The translations under genes were made by a program, and so were the position numbers. A model generated the notes under the pieces. It was not told the origin of the DNA, searched no databases, and was given only the letters and a program-made list of their open reading frames with translations. Of a DNA stretch of 64,000 nt, positions 11,580-22,821 are shown one piece after another. The DNA is from Thinopyrum elongatum (lineage: Eukaryota > Streptophyta > Magnoliopsida > Poales > Poaceae), in contig CM022302.1 in the NCBI GenBank assembly GCA_011799875.1, positions 322,941,114 through 323,005,113 of the forward strand, in the 5' to 3' direction. Position 1 is the stretch's first letter. Every line of letters starts with the position of its first letter.

Positions 11580-14500
11580 ATGTCTAGCCACGCGGAAGCC
11601 AGGGGTTTTGGTCACCCCGAAGAACACCCCGTCGAGGCAGCAAATCATTATTTTGAATACCTGGACAAACACCGGTTGCTGGTGCAGGGTGGCAGTGGCA
11701 CCAACCCCGACATCGACACCGACACCAGCACCGACACCACTCCCGAGACCGGCAATGATGCTATCGAAGCTAGTAAAGGACCGAAGCCGAAGAGGGCACG
11801 AAAACCAAATGAGCTCGGCATCAGAAAAATTGTGGTCACGGCGATGCACCCCATTAAATTAGAGCCAACGGCGCCGGAGGAAGCGCGCGTGTGCTACGGC
11901 AATCAACTAGGATGCATCCTCAGGGAAACCGCCAACATAAACGATGAAAAGCTAAGGAAGATACCACATATGGAGCACATGCTCCTAAAGAAGTTGCACA
12001 ATAGGTTCCTGTTCCCCGGCCAGGATGAAAGCAAACTTCCGTGGGAGGACGAACCTATGACAAAGATAAACAATAAGGCGATGGGGACGTTCAACAATGA
12101 CTTGTCCGCCTGGAAAGTAAGGGTGAAAAAAGCGATTGCGAAGAATGAACCATGGTCCAAGATTCATGCTGACAATCCGACACTGAAGGAGAGGACTTCA
12201 AAAAATTCAAGGAGACCTGCACTAAAGAAGTCAAGAAATAGTCGGATAAAATGAAGGCGCTCCTGGCCAGGAACACACCTCCCCACAACCTCGGAAGACG
12301 TGGTTACGAGGGGAAGAGGCACGTATCGGCCAGGGAGGACGCCGAATGTGAAAATCACGGAATCCCAAACCCCTTGGTGGAGTTCACAGACCCGCAGGAG
12401 CATGACTGGATCACAGCCCAGTACAAGTGGGACCCCGTCAATAAGATCTTTTACACGGACGCGAACACGAGGGAGTTCGTGAGACTACTGGTAATTGTTA
12501 TATTACCACCTTATATAAGCTTCTAATCAATTCGACTACAAGTTTTGTCACATTTGTAAACCATCCATGTTCCTTTTGCAGAAAGAGCAGCACCAAAAGG
12601 CAGCCGAAAGCGACCAGTCGTCTCAGTCATCGGCGAGGCCCAAGTGGGACACCCTTTCAACCGGGCCTTGAACATACTGAAAAAGGTCTCGGGGGACAAA
12701 CCACCATCGTATGGACGTGTGCACGACGTCGGAGATGGCGCCTCATGGAAGACGTGCTACCACGAGAAGCCAGAGGAAAGAAGGCAGAGACGGATGCTTA
12801 CTCAATAGACCATCAACGAGAAGGTCGCGCTTGCAGTCGATAACACCAAAGCTAAGACCAAAGAAGACTTGGTCAAGGTAGTCGATGCAGTGGTAGCTGC
12901 CTTCAGGGCTGACTTCGCATCTTCCATTAGCATCTTGATTCTGGCAGTTATCGATTGGACGAAGAACCATCCAGATAAAGGCCCAGCGGACTTTCCCCTT
13001 CCCAGCTACGTCGGGAGCAATTCGGTGAACATCGCACCACCAGCACTTGCTCATGCAACCGCACATGCTCCCGTACCTGCTCCTACTCCTTTTCATAGCA
13101 GCCCGTCCTCCGTCTTTGGCGTGCTCGGCAGGGCTTCGTCTTTGGTAGAGCTCGACGCCCTCACGGTAATTACGCGTCATGCCCTCTTCACCAGCATATC
13201 TATAGTCTTCCGTTTCAGTTGCCTTTCGGATGTCTGACGTCGTAGACATGTCTTCATAGACCGACAAAACCCTGTGCACCCTACTGTACGACATCAACGG
13301 CCAGAAGGTAGATGTGGGAAAGGCAATGATCGTGAAGCCGAAGGACCGCATGTTGCACAATCGACAGATGCCCCATGGCGTCTTCAAGATTTGCGTGGCC
13401 AGTGTCAAAGCGGGCTTCGAGGATTTGCCTCCTCTGATACCAGTCGAGAGAGACGACGTGACCCCTAAATGGATTGGCGCATGCAAGAGTTGGTTCTTGC
13501 CTTGGCCAAAGACTCTTCTTCGCGTCGAGGCGCCCGGTAGCACACCAACGACAATGCCTCAACAAGGTATGAACACCACCCCACCAACCCAATTACCTGC
13601 ACTTTGTCGTGGCGGGTGATAGCGGACGACGCGAGGGAGAGCCTCCATTAGTGCTTGATGACATCGCCCCCATCAAAGAAGCAAATGCTGATGATGTCAT
13701 AGAGTAGGATGATGATGACCCTCTCAAGTATATCAATACCGCCTATGATGATGGAGGATTGATGGCTCGGGACTATGACTCAGGCTTTGAGCGTGGAGAT
13801 GACTTGATGCTGCCTAATTTGCCGGAGCCGGAACGTCCTAAAGCTGATTGCAAAAAGTCTCTCTTCATGCGATCCTCGCAGGAGACGCCTCCAGATGCCG
13901 CCTCTACCCAGCAACAACAACGTGAGGGCCATCCACTGATTAGCCCGACAACACTGGGTGTGGTGGTTAGGGAAGGTCTGGTGGGCTCACAACCGTCACC
14001 CGCCAAGAAGCAAAGGAGGAGACCGGACAGGAAAGGCTCTAAAGGCGCCAGAGCTGCTTCAAGCAGCCAGCCGCCTCTGCAGCCCCGGGAGGTAGACAGA
14101 ATACCTGTCGAAGGTGTGGAGGTGTTCCATGTCGCCGGCCACCTGATCCTACCTCAAAAAGCGCTAGAGGACATACTGAACAATGATCTAAGGAGACTTC
14201 ATGAAGATGTGCTGGCGAGAGAGAAAAGCCTTCTCAACTCGGAATATCCTGGATACCCACTTTACGCGGCTCAGGTGCCGGGTTGGAAGTTGTACGTCGA
14301 GAGATGGCCCGCGGATAAGTTCATCCTGCGATTTGACTACATCTACAATATGTTCCACATGACCAAGCTGGATTTTTTAGTTCATCTGCATGTATGCACT
14401 GTATCTAAACTACATCATTGTGCGAGAACATAAAATATATCTGCATCGCGGACCCGTACTATATGCATTAGAGCATCTTGGCAGTCTGCAAAGAGCACCA

Positions 14501-15264
14501 TGACTATGCAAGCAAGTACATCGGCGAGTTCATGCTCGCCAATAAGGACAAGGAAACAATTCTCCTGCCTTATCATCCCACGTAAGTCATCAGTGGATAT
14601 CCTTTCGTAAGTTTTAATCATTCCTTTGCAAGCATGGAGGCTAATTTGAGGTGTACTTATTTTGCGCAGTGTGGGGGGGGGGGCGCCGTCCACATCTATC
14701 TGTACCCACAATACTCCCATGCTCTATACTTGGACTCATCGTAGAACATCAAAAAAAGGATTACACGTTACACGCACATAAGGAGTATTCTCGATAGTGT
14801 CATGATAACCTTCAGCCTGTCTGGTGGATATATCAAGGTGAAATAGTACTGGAAGAATGGGCTGGGTTTTGGCAATAAGTCCGACTTCTGCTGCATCCAG
14901 CAACCGAATGATAGTAAGGCTGATGGATTCTAACTCATGCATCACATGCTGGACTACAGAAGGGATAATCAACGCCTTCGCATGTCACATACTTCCAGGG
15001 ATGCCGAGATTGTCAACTAGGCCGCAAGCATAGGAAATACACCGGATCATCGAATCCGAGATGAGTTTTATCACGTACAGTGTGAACTTGCCCAAGTGAT
15101 CATGAAGGAGGTCCTCGAAAAAACAGGGATGTTCTACCATGGGCCAATGACGCAGGATGATGTCCGAGCACTGCTACTCGCTCAGCGTCTGGACTTGAAG
15201 CCTTTCACGAAGCTCGGGTGCTTCCTCCCTCACTATGAAGATTGGATAGCCGACATCGAGTAGT
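11580..15264 (+). pseudogene. Second CACTA gene with C-terminal Ulp1-like domain, decayed
   Basis: The gene opens with ATG at 11580. The N-terminal part has a Thr/Asp repeat, a PKPKRARKP basic patch and the family block GNQLGCILRETANIN. After a frameshift near 12190 the frame includes AQYKWDPVNKIFYTDANTRE and ends at a donor near 12490. Later exons carry a predicted Pro-rich segment, the block GQKVDVGKAMI (about 13300), an acidic/basic linker (13760-14130) and WPADKFILRFDYIYNMF (about 14305). The last kilobase is an Ulp1-like fold with YLYPQYSHALYLDS (about 14693) and CIQQPND (about 14895). Where a Cys-Gly-Phe nucleophile motif is expected, the frame reads KADGF followed by TAA. TAG codons also lie near 12806 and 13706. 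Protease activity is lost in this copy. Confidence 0.85.
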
Positions 15265-15542
15265 GATTGACGATGACAATGTGTATGTTTAGTCACTACT
15301 GTCTTCCTATGACAAAACTTTGAATATATGCCCGACGAAACTCTGTGATGTAATTAAACCGTCCTCCTGAACTAGCGTAGATCTCTCTAGTTAATTAGTT
15401 TGGGTATGAGGAACATCGTTATTTATGTTTTCTATAGGTTGCTTGTATTTTGCTAACTATGTCTCTTTGTGTTTCTCAAGTACATTATGTTGCATATTAT
15501 CGTTGAATTCATCAACTGACGATGCAGGTACTTAGATCAGAG

Positions 15543-15797
15543 ATGGAGAAGGACTGCCACACCGTATTCATTGGGAGGGTTCCAGGAGTGTACGGCCCCT
15601 GGCCAGACGCTCAGGCCCAGGTGGACAAGTGCCCGGGTGCTAGCCACAGAGGGTTCGATAGCAGAGCCGAAGCCGAAAATAGTTACTTGAGGTGGACGCT
15701 CCGGCAAGAAAGGGAGCGAAACCGGCGCCTCAAGAAGTATTACATAGTTGCGCTCTTGCTCATACTAATTGCTCTTCTCTTCTACATCATGGTTTAG
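15543..15797 (+). CDS. Small CACTA ORF: RNase H1 N-terminal-like domain plus membrane anchor
   Basis: This 84-residue ORF starts at the ATG at 15543, just after a likely acceptor (ATGCAG, about 15523-15528). Residues 5-45 include VFIGRVPGVYGPW, CPGASHRGFDSRAEAE, matching the short hybrid-nucleic-acid-binding domain found at the N-terminus of eukaryotic RNase H1 (also seen in caulimovirus transactivators): an aromatic-Gly-x-VPGVY turn and a Gly-F-x-S-R-x-E-A helix. A charged linker (RQERERNRRLKK) leads into a hydrophobic C-terminal segment (about 18 residues from YIVALLLILIALL), a probable tail anchor. There is no RNase H catalytic domain. It is the only open gene of the element. Its role in transposition is unknown. 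Confidence 0.65.
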   Translation: MEKDCHTVFIGRVPGVYGPWPDAQAQVDKCPGASHRGFDSRAEAENSYLRWTLRQERERNRRLKKYYIVALLLILIALLFYIMV

Positions 15798-16049
15798 ATA
15801 GAGATGATGAAACTTGTGTGTGTGCCATGACCATGTAGTTGCATTTATTCGAGACATGAATTGTGTATCGCTATTTTTGAGATGTGATGATATTTGTGTT
15901 GGATGATGATGATGATGGTATGACGAGACTAGTGTATGTGTATGACATGCTGAGAATAATGTATGTTTATTATGATATTGTGAAACTACTATATAGATCA
16001 TGCACAAATACAACACAAATACGTAGAGGGGAAATAAATATGTGAAAGC

Positions 16050-16307
16050 AGAAATCTTAGCAGTAGCATTGGTGGGCGTCTAGCGGCAGCGCTGGTTTAT
16101 CAGCATCATTTCTTGTGGTACAGCGCTACAAATAGTTAGTAGTAGCATTGTTCTCTATAGTGCTACTGCTAACTATACTTACCAGTAGCGCCGGTTGAAA
16201 CAATGCTACTACTAAAACTTAGCTGTAGCGCCTTATCATTAGTGCTGCCACCAGCGCTACTGATATGGGTATTTCAAGCACTACTACAAGGCTTTTCCCT
16301 AGTAGTG
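16050..16307. repeat. Right subterminal repeat block and end of the CACTA element
   Basis: Copies of TAGTAGCATTG, CAGTAGCGCC and AGCGCTACTG in both orientations occupy the last 250 bp. The final 29 bases can fold back on themselves (CACTACTA near 16279 pairs with TAGTAGTG at 16300-16307). Confidence 0.8.
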
Positions 16308-17374
16308 AAACAATGCAGTGCAGAATGTTGAACCAAGATGTGCTGTCAGTTAAGCATCGTAGTCCGTTTTCAACTAAATTGAAGTGCGATTACCTACAAA
16401 AATTGACTACTATATTTGAGCTATAATTTTCTTTCCATAGATAGATATTAAAAATTAAAACACAACCCCACAAATTTAGATCGTTGTTACTTACAAAAAT
16501 TAGAAATATATACATGGTCAATGAAAAAGCAGTGCACTTGAATTTGTAGGAAACACCCCTAAATTTGTGGAGAAGTTCAACATTAGCTACCGATGCAGTA
16601 CAATTAAATATTTAATACATGTAAAAATATTTTCAAAAATTATATTCATTTAAACATTCATTTCAAAAAACAGGGTTTAAAAAAATTTGTGGCACACAAA
16701 AAAAAAGAGTAAATCTGCTCCAACCAACGGCACAGGGTTGGCATGACAAACTCGATGCCTAGTGTGCCAGGACGGCCCTGTGTAGATGGTTGGAGCAGGC
16801 CCATGTGTGAGTGCCCTCAAGGGAACAAGATATTCTGGGCTAAAAATCCCACTTATAAACACCTCCATCAAGAACAAAACTAGCAAGGTGGGACTAAAAT
16901 AAACCTCGTCACCACGCTGCCATCATCTGCCAGGCGCGCACTGGTAAGTTCAGATTGGGTTCTACATCCGTCCAAGTATCGATAGTCATGTGGTACAAAT
17001 GCCATCATTACCGTCTCTGAGACGTGCAAGTGGGACAAGCAACTAATAAGTACACCTTGACAAGACGGATCAGTGCGACCAGTAAATACCCCTGCAAAGA
17101 ATAAGGCTTGGACAGGTGGTTTTTCCCAAGACACCACCCGCGCCAGGCACTGGACGGTTGCCATGACGAACTGCAACGGCGACCCCACGACCACTACCCC
17201 CACTATCATGGCGAGCCCACGTCGAACCGCCTTCCCCACGTCCCAAACCACACCTTAAAAAAACCCATTCGCCTTCATCTCTGCCTCATTCCAAAACCAC
17301 CATTGCCGCTCCTTCTCAACTACCAACTCCCCACAACATATATCTCTGAAGCCCATCGTCGCTGGAGGCGGGCA
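16308..17374 (+). promoter_or_regulatory. Upstream region of the exonuclease gene
   Basis: AT-rich DNA follows the CACTA end (16310-16700). TTATAAAC at 16853 and AAGGTGGGACTAA at about 16885 match the dispersed promoter-like repeat, but they are about 500 bp from the ATG. The last 300 bp before the ATG are C-rich (CCCACGACCACTACCCC) with CTTAAAAAAACC at 17254, as in a grass 5' leader. No classic TATA box was found near the start codon. Confidence 0.35.
16715..16798. repeat. Short 84-bp hairpin element
   Basis: CTGCTCCAACCA at 16715-16726 and its exact reverse complement TGGTTGGAGCAG at 16787-16798 enclose 60 bp, with some further pairing inside (ACGGCACAGGG / CCCTGTGTAG). It could be a tiny MITE-like element; no clear target duplication was seen. 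Confidence 0.5.
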
Positions 17375-18776
17375 ATGGCGGAGGAATTATCTGCCAAGCA
17401 ACAGCCTGGCAAGACGTTCGACCAGAGCAGCAAGGGCGACGACGTTCTGGTCCCCAGTGAGAAGCTCGACTACACCGAAAGGCTCAAAGAGGTCGAGATC
17501 CACGACAAGGAGACGCTAAAGGTCATCTACACCAGTAATCCAGACGAAGCCGACGAGATGATCAGGAGGCTCTGGATGAGGGCCGGCGGCTTGTATACTA
17601 GATTGATCGGCGTTGATGTGGAGTTTACCAGGGAATACAAACCTTCGCAGAGAGCAGCAGTTCTGCAATTATTCATGGAGGAACTCTTCCTGGTATACCA
17701 CATGACCGCAGCCGAAGAATGGTGAACTATCCTACTCATTGAACCTCTACATGCATTTGTTGAATTAGTACTGCATCCTGAAATTTCATTAAACTAGTTT
17801 CTCAACCTGATGTATTAGTGTAGTTTCTGAACTAGATGTACTAGTGCCGTTTCTCAAGTAGATGCACTAGAAATAGATTTTGAACCTGATGCACTAGATT
17901 AGTGTCTGAAATTGTTGCACCAGATTAATTTCTGAACTTGATGTACTAGTGTTGTTTCTGATCTTGATGCACTAGTCTAGTTTCTGGAATTGATGTAGTA
18001 AAAGTAGTTTCTAAACTTGATGTAGTAAAGTAGTTTCTGAACTTGGTCTGATGTTATTTTCATCAGTAAAAAAACTAAGAACTTGGAGAAGCACTGGTAT
18101 ATGTTTTTCTATTCAACAAAGAAAACTAAACAGTACTAAGCAGCAGATAGATCATTCACTCAACTCTAGATACCAAAAAGAAAAAATAACATGGTGTACT
18201 TGAATTTAATTTCTGAACTTTGTGTACTAGTTTCTAAATTACATTCATCCATGAATTATACTATAACCATCTACTTCAGGGATTCATCACTTGTAAACCA
18301 AAAACTAAAGAACTGAATCATGAAAAAAACACTAATCTTCAATATGTCTCTCCCCTTGAAGGCCCAAGCGCCTCAATGAGCTCCTGAAGGAGGAGAAGTT
18401 GTTCACCTTTGTCGGTGTCAGCATTCATGGTGACAAAGAGAAGCTGAAGAGATCTGGTTTGGAGATAAACCCCCACAGGTACATCAACATCAAGTGCAAA
18501 TGGAGAGTTCCATACACCGAAAAGAAGTATGACTCTTTGGCTGAAGTTGCATCCAGCGTGATCCATCCATTCTACAAATACATGAAGGAGAAGATCAACA
18601 AGCAGGAAGACCATAAACTGTGGGGGATCAGCCCGCTGCCGGAGAAGCTCATCAAATACGCAGCGATAGATGCGTACGCCACCTACGAGTCATGGAAGAA
18701 AATCAACAACATCAAAAAAGGTCTGGCAAGGTCAAAACAGGAGGAAGAGGACCCCTTCCTCCACTGCGACTTTTAG
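17375..18776 (+). CDS. 3'-5' exonuclease domain protein (WRN/RNase D-like), two exons
   Basis: Exon 1 is 17375-17721 and exon 2 is 18362-18776; the 640-bp intron has a GTGAAC donor and a TTGAAG acceptor. The split Trp codon (TG|G) rejoins in frame, giving 253 residues. The DEDDy exonuclease signature is complete: GVDVEF (motif I, Asp and Glu), GVSIHGD (motif II, Asp) and YAAIDAYATYE (motif III, Tyr and Asp four residues apart). QRAAVLQL and LFLVYHM are the usual strands after motif I. The protein is a single domain without helicase or RQC parts, like plant WRN-exonuclease-like proteins, which remove nucleotides from 3' DNA or RNA ends. No stops or frameshifts were found. It stands alone between a CACTA element and an Ulp1-like pseudogene. 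Plant paralogs of this kind are numerous, so its expression is uncertain. The ATG is the first in frame after a leader that lacks other good starts. Confidence 0.85.
17794..18054. repeat. Intronic minisatellite, ~29 bp x 9
   Basis: Degenerate tandem copies of TTTCTGAACTTGATGTACTA plus TAGTG lie inside the exonuclease intron. Variants change CTTGATG to CCTGATG and TGTACTAG to TGCACTAG. Confidence 0.8.
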
Positions 18777-18850
18777 AGATGAAGAAACATCAAAGTCTTT
18801 CTTCGTGTTGCTTGCTCTTGTGCTTGTCCTTTATCTTGTTTCAAATTCGG

Positions 18851-18950
18851 AGTTTGCTTTTGTTAGGTTAAACCAGTTTGCTTATGTCAGGGCTGAACAA
18901 GTTTGCTTATGTCAAGTACATAGTTTGCTTATGTCGTTGAACAAGTTTCC
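18851..18950. repeat. Short tandem motif in the exonuclease 3' region
   Basis: GTTTGCTTATGTC recurs at 18852 (variant), 18876, 18901 and 18923, with a spacing of about 22-25 bp, just after the stop codon and probably in the 3' UTR. Confidence 0.7.
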
Positions 18951-19061
18951 TAGCTTCCTATTTTGTTTATCCATCATTTCAAGTTGAAGTAGTTTGTGAT
19001 TAAAACTTTGTGGCTGCATACTAAATACTGCCAAAATAACACTGAAAATTATCACAACATG

Positions 19062-19270
19062 CAGCTCACTTATGTAAAACACAAAATGAGCGAGAGATGA
19101 AATTAACACGATAACATGCAGCTCACTTATGTGAAACAATGCAGTTCACCAATAGAACAACATGCAATCCACTAATGTCAAAGACCGCAGCTCCCTTGTC
19201 CAAAAAGATTGCAGTTCACTAAAAGAACAACTTGCAGCTCGCTTATGCAAAACAATGCAGCTCGCTTATG
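19062..19270. repeat. GCAGCTCACTTATG repeat cluster 1
   Basis: About eight copies of GCAGYTCACTTATG with variants (GCAGCTCGCTTATG, GCAGTTCACCAA), 21-50 bp apart. The same word forms a cluster at 34879-35070 in an Ulp1-like gene. Confidence 0.7.
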
Positions 19271-19439
19271 CCAACAAAGTACTTCCATACTAAGGAGGTC
19301 CAGAAGAACAATGAAAATGGTCACAACAAAAAAGGGACCAAAACACACTATACAAATGTCAGTTCAACCCAAGGAGAACAATCAGTACTGTCATGCTTCT
19401 ATCAGGGAAGTAATTTCATAAGCACTACAAAAAAATGCT

Positions 19440-19880
19440 AAGAAGAATCAGTCCGCATTACTGGACCTGCCAAGTACTAGTTTTTCTTAAAAAAATGACC
19501 GCCCAAGGTACAAGCCGGCCCTACGCAGGAGGATACTTGGACTCAAGCCAACAGCGAACAATTGGTGAATCCATCACAAACCACACTGCACGGGGACAAC
19601 CAACCAGGGCCCACAGGTCATGAAACAGAGAGCGAGCGTTGTCTGTAAGTGATCAAGTAAGTATACAGAGGGGTTCGACCACTAAGCCTCAACAGCAATT
19701 ATAACCGGTCGAGAGCCCCCTCGGCTAGCGAGGTGGGACTAACTCACAGCACACGCGCACGCGACAGTACACTACCGAGCGGACGAGCTTTTTGGGCCGA
19801 AAAAGAGCCCAATACGCCTGCGCGTTGAAAGCTCGCCTCGCCAATAAATTATACTAACCCCATAAGGCCCGTTGAGCGGG
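19440..19880 (+). repeat. Dispersed promoter-like repeat, copy 3
   Basis: Contains GGGCCCACAGGTCATGAA, GAGGGGTTCGACC, ATTATAACCGGTC and TAGCGAGGTGGGACTAA in the same order as the copy at 4780-5060. No gene follows on the plus strand, so it is not obviously a working promoter. Confidence 0.5.
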
Positions 19881-20762
19881 GAAAATAACTTACATTGTAG
19901 AACAAAAAAGTTCAAAAACTGAATATAGAAAAGTTCAAATACATATTCACATGCAATAATTTGAAAAAAAATTAGCTCTGCAGCACGACCAAAGGAATTG
20001 AAAAACGCTACAAAAAAATGATACTTTAAAAGTGGAGACCATAATAAGCTATCTGTTAAATGTAGCTAATTTAAAATAGGCAATTAATTTTTACTTTCAA
20101 GTTCAACTACTTATATTCGGCAAGTTCCAGAAATATTTGTTTTTAAGTCTGCTTAATTTATTCTTTAAAAAAAACTGGCTAGACCGCAATTAACAATTTT
20201 GCCATAAATAATTTCGATGCGAATTGATTTCAGTTCGAATAGAGATAAGATAATAGAACTAGAAAACCAGGAAGCAACAATCCACTCATGATGCATCCCC
20301 ATAGTACTGAGACATCAATACTTTCAAAGGCCTCTGTTGTATGAAACACAATTCAGTCCTCAAAATACTATACCATCAGTTCAAAAATAGGATACAAAAA
20401 CAAATAAAATTCCCACTTAGGTTCAGATAGCTGAAAATAAAATCAGAAGCACTTTGAGCAACAACTCCCAATGCAATGAAAAAGTGTTTAGTTCAATGCG
20501 TGTAAAAGCCTTTGTGCGAATAGACTTAACAAAAAAAAATCACCATGTAATAGATAAATAGTGAAGCAGCTATTCAAACACATTGACATCACACAGAAAA
20601 GTTTATAAAATGTTGTGCCACACTGAGAAACATCACAACACTGCGATGGTTATTACATAGTTGACAAGACATCCAATTCCAACATTAAAACATAAGCCTA
20701 CAATGTTTTCAAGAGATAATTCACACAAGTATCCAATCACTACACAATGATCATCAATTCTT
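19881..20762. other. AT-rich intergenic stretch
   Basis: No coding region, terminal repeat or tandem array was recognised. It lies beyond the stop of the minus-strand Ulp1-like pseudogene and probably holds its former 3' flank. Confidence 0.5.
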
Positions 20763-21739
20763 TTATGCACCAGGAGCCAAAGCTTGAATCTCCCCAGGAA
20801 GCTCCATCACGAAGATCTGGTTGCTCGGGTTGAACAAGATTGAATACAGATACTCAGTATTCCAATCTACAATACGGGGCCGCAAACAAAAGAAAATAAT
20901 GAAGTTGATAACAGGGAAAAAGGAAAAGACAAACAGCAAAAAGACAGCAATGAAAAGATGAACTAGAACTCAAGTCACTATTTTGAGTATTCTCGATGAC
21001 CTTTTCACCATCATAGGTTGCCGCAAACTTGAGAGCATAGTGTCGACACTAATTCGGCCCTTGGAAGGGAACAATGACGAACCTTGGTCTCTTTGCAATA
21101 TCACTCCAGTTGGGCTGACTACTTGCACTATCCTGAGCCTCGCCATACATAGCCTTCATGACTTTGACGAATCTACTGAACTATAAATTAAAATGTAACA
21201 AAACTACACATTTCAGGTCTCACAAAAGCAGAAACAAAAAATAGCAAAGATTCATCTAGTGGAGATAAAAGCTTTAGCTAGCGGAAATCAACAACACTCA
21301 CAATTTTCTCACAATCTTTGCGGTAGGTGTTCTTTGAAGGACAATGATTCTTCCCATATGGTAATGGGTCAAGGATTTCAATTGACTTTCGGTACCGATT
21401 CATGGTGTACAAGCAATAGTGCGACAAACTCTTGCCCTTTGTTATAATCATAGGTTTGTATAGAGGCATCTTGAGAAGTTTCGCGGTAAGTAAATCTTCG
21501 CCATCTCGAACATAGCTCTTGAGCTCTCTCGCTGCCCATTTCACATTAAAGTTATTTGTTTCATCACCGAAAAATGAACATTCAAGCACAAACTGCAAAA
21601 AGGCAAAAAACAAAATACACAGGGAAAAAATATGAGTAAGCAAAGTATTGAAAAATCTCAAAAAACACTATACAAAAAGCAGGGAAAAGAAGATAAGGCA
21701 TTCATAGCAGTTCGAGTTAAATATACTGAACAGGTGTAG

Positions 21740-21781
<42 letters not shown>

Positions 21782-22466
21782 TAGTAAGAAGTTCTATATA
21801 TACTGAACAGCTGAAAAAGTCAAAGTATTTCAGACAAGAAATGGTCTAATTCATTACTGTAATGAAATATGGACTCAGCAAGATCCTATCACCAGATGTT
21901 AAATGAACTTTTTCTCAGGATCTTTCTTCCAATCATCGATAAGGAGGTCCATTACACCCCCGTCTATCAGTTGTCCAGGTGCAAAAACTTCCCAGACGCG
22001 ATTGCTAGTGAATGTAGTTACGTTATCATCAGGCTGAGGCATCAATGAGAATGTAGTCCTGCCATACACATAAACAAAAGCAGGGAAAAAGAAGATAAGG
22101 CATTCATAGTAGTTCAATTTAAATATACTGAACATGTGAGGTTCTATATGTATAGCAGTGAGAAAACAGAAAATGAAAAATATGAGACATAACGAGGGAC
22201 ACTCACTCAGCATACTTCTCGCGTCCTTCATCACTAAGGAGGATATAATACATCTTACGAGCCTTGTCCATGTGAGGGAATTTATAAGAGTGTAGCTCCT
22301 GCACGGGGGAGCAAAACTTAATCGCAGCTCTATGTGCACGCTTCGTGCTTGTAACATTGCCATACTCCAACACAGGATCCTTGCTAGCAACACCGGCTCT
22401 ACACCACACTATTCCAGCAAGAGGGGAAACGCCCTTGGCAGCAGCACCCCTGGTGACCCTTCCCAT
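20763..22466 (-). other. Gene A, protease module 2
   Basis: The start region GQLIDGGVMDLLIDDWKKD (about 21985-21930) resembles the first helix of an Ulp1 core. SHYCLYTMN (His, about 21420) and IEILDPLPYG (Asp, about 21365) follow. Next is VIVPFQGPN (Gln) and, after a TAG at 21051-21049, CRHYALKFAATYDG, in which the usual Cys-Gly has become Cys-Arg. The layout repeats module 1, so the gene encoded two C48-like folds in a row. The last exon ends with PGEIQALAPGA and TAA. Confidence 0.65.
21742..21781. repeat. (AT)n microsatellite
   Basis: About 20 AT units lie in an intron of Ulp1-like gene A, flanked on both sides by GTTCTATATATA. Confidence 0.95.
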
Positions 22467-22821
22467 GCTGCAATCTTGTAAAACGCATCATCATCACTGT
22501 CTATCAACTCGAATATGGGATTCTTGGGTGTAACGGGGCTCTCTGAATCAGCAGCTTTAAAACCTTTGAGAGCTGCCAACCGACCATTCATAATACCAGA
22601 TCTTGTCTTTTGAGGAGAACGCGCCTGGCTCAAATCAACAGCCACACGCTCCAAATCCAAGAACTGGCTGCCAAAGGTCCTGTAGTCATGCTCCCCAAGA
22701 TCCAACCACTCACCTGCAACAAAAAAGGAGGAGCACAAATGGTAAGTTCAACTACATAATTCGTAAGAGCATGAATCAAGAGGGCAAGCTGGAAACAAAG
22801 ACAAAAAGCAATGCATACGTA

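Larger units (their letters stand above)
5204..16307 (+). mobile_element. Complete CACTA (En/Spm) DNA transposon, 11.1 kb
   Basis: The left end is CACTACTAGGCAAACG and the right end, read on the minus strand, is CACTACTAGGGAAAAGCC. Both ends are flanked by AAA (5201-5203 and 16308-16310), the 3-bp target duplication expected for CACTA elements. Subterminal GC-rich palindromic motifs around TAGCAGTAGCGC occur at both ends. Inside are a TNP2-type transposase (about 6047-9519), a second gene (11580-15264) and a small third ORF (15543-15797), all on the plus strand. The first two genes carry many stops and frameshifts, so the element cannot move on its own now. The gene content resembles the Triticeae Caspar-type group; the exact family is not asserted. 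Confidence 0.93.

Noticed and set aside
15543..15797. Caulimovirus insertion, suggested by the transactivator-like fold
   Set aside because: The domain is shared with cellular RNase H1, there is no other viral sequence, and the ORF lies well inside the CACTA element.
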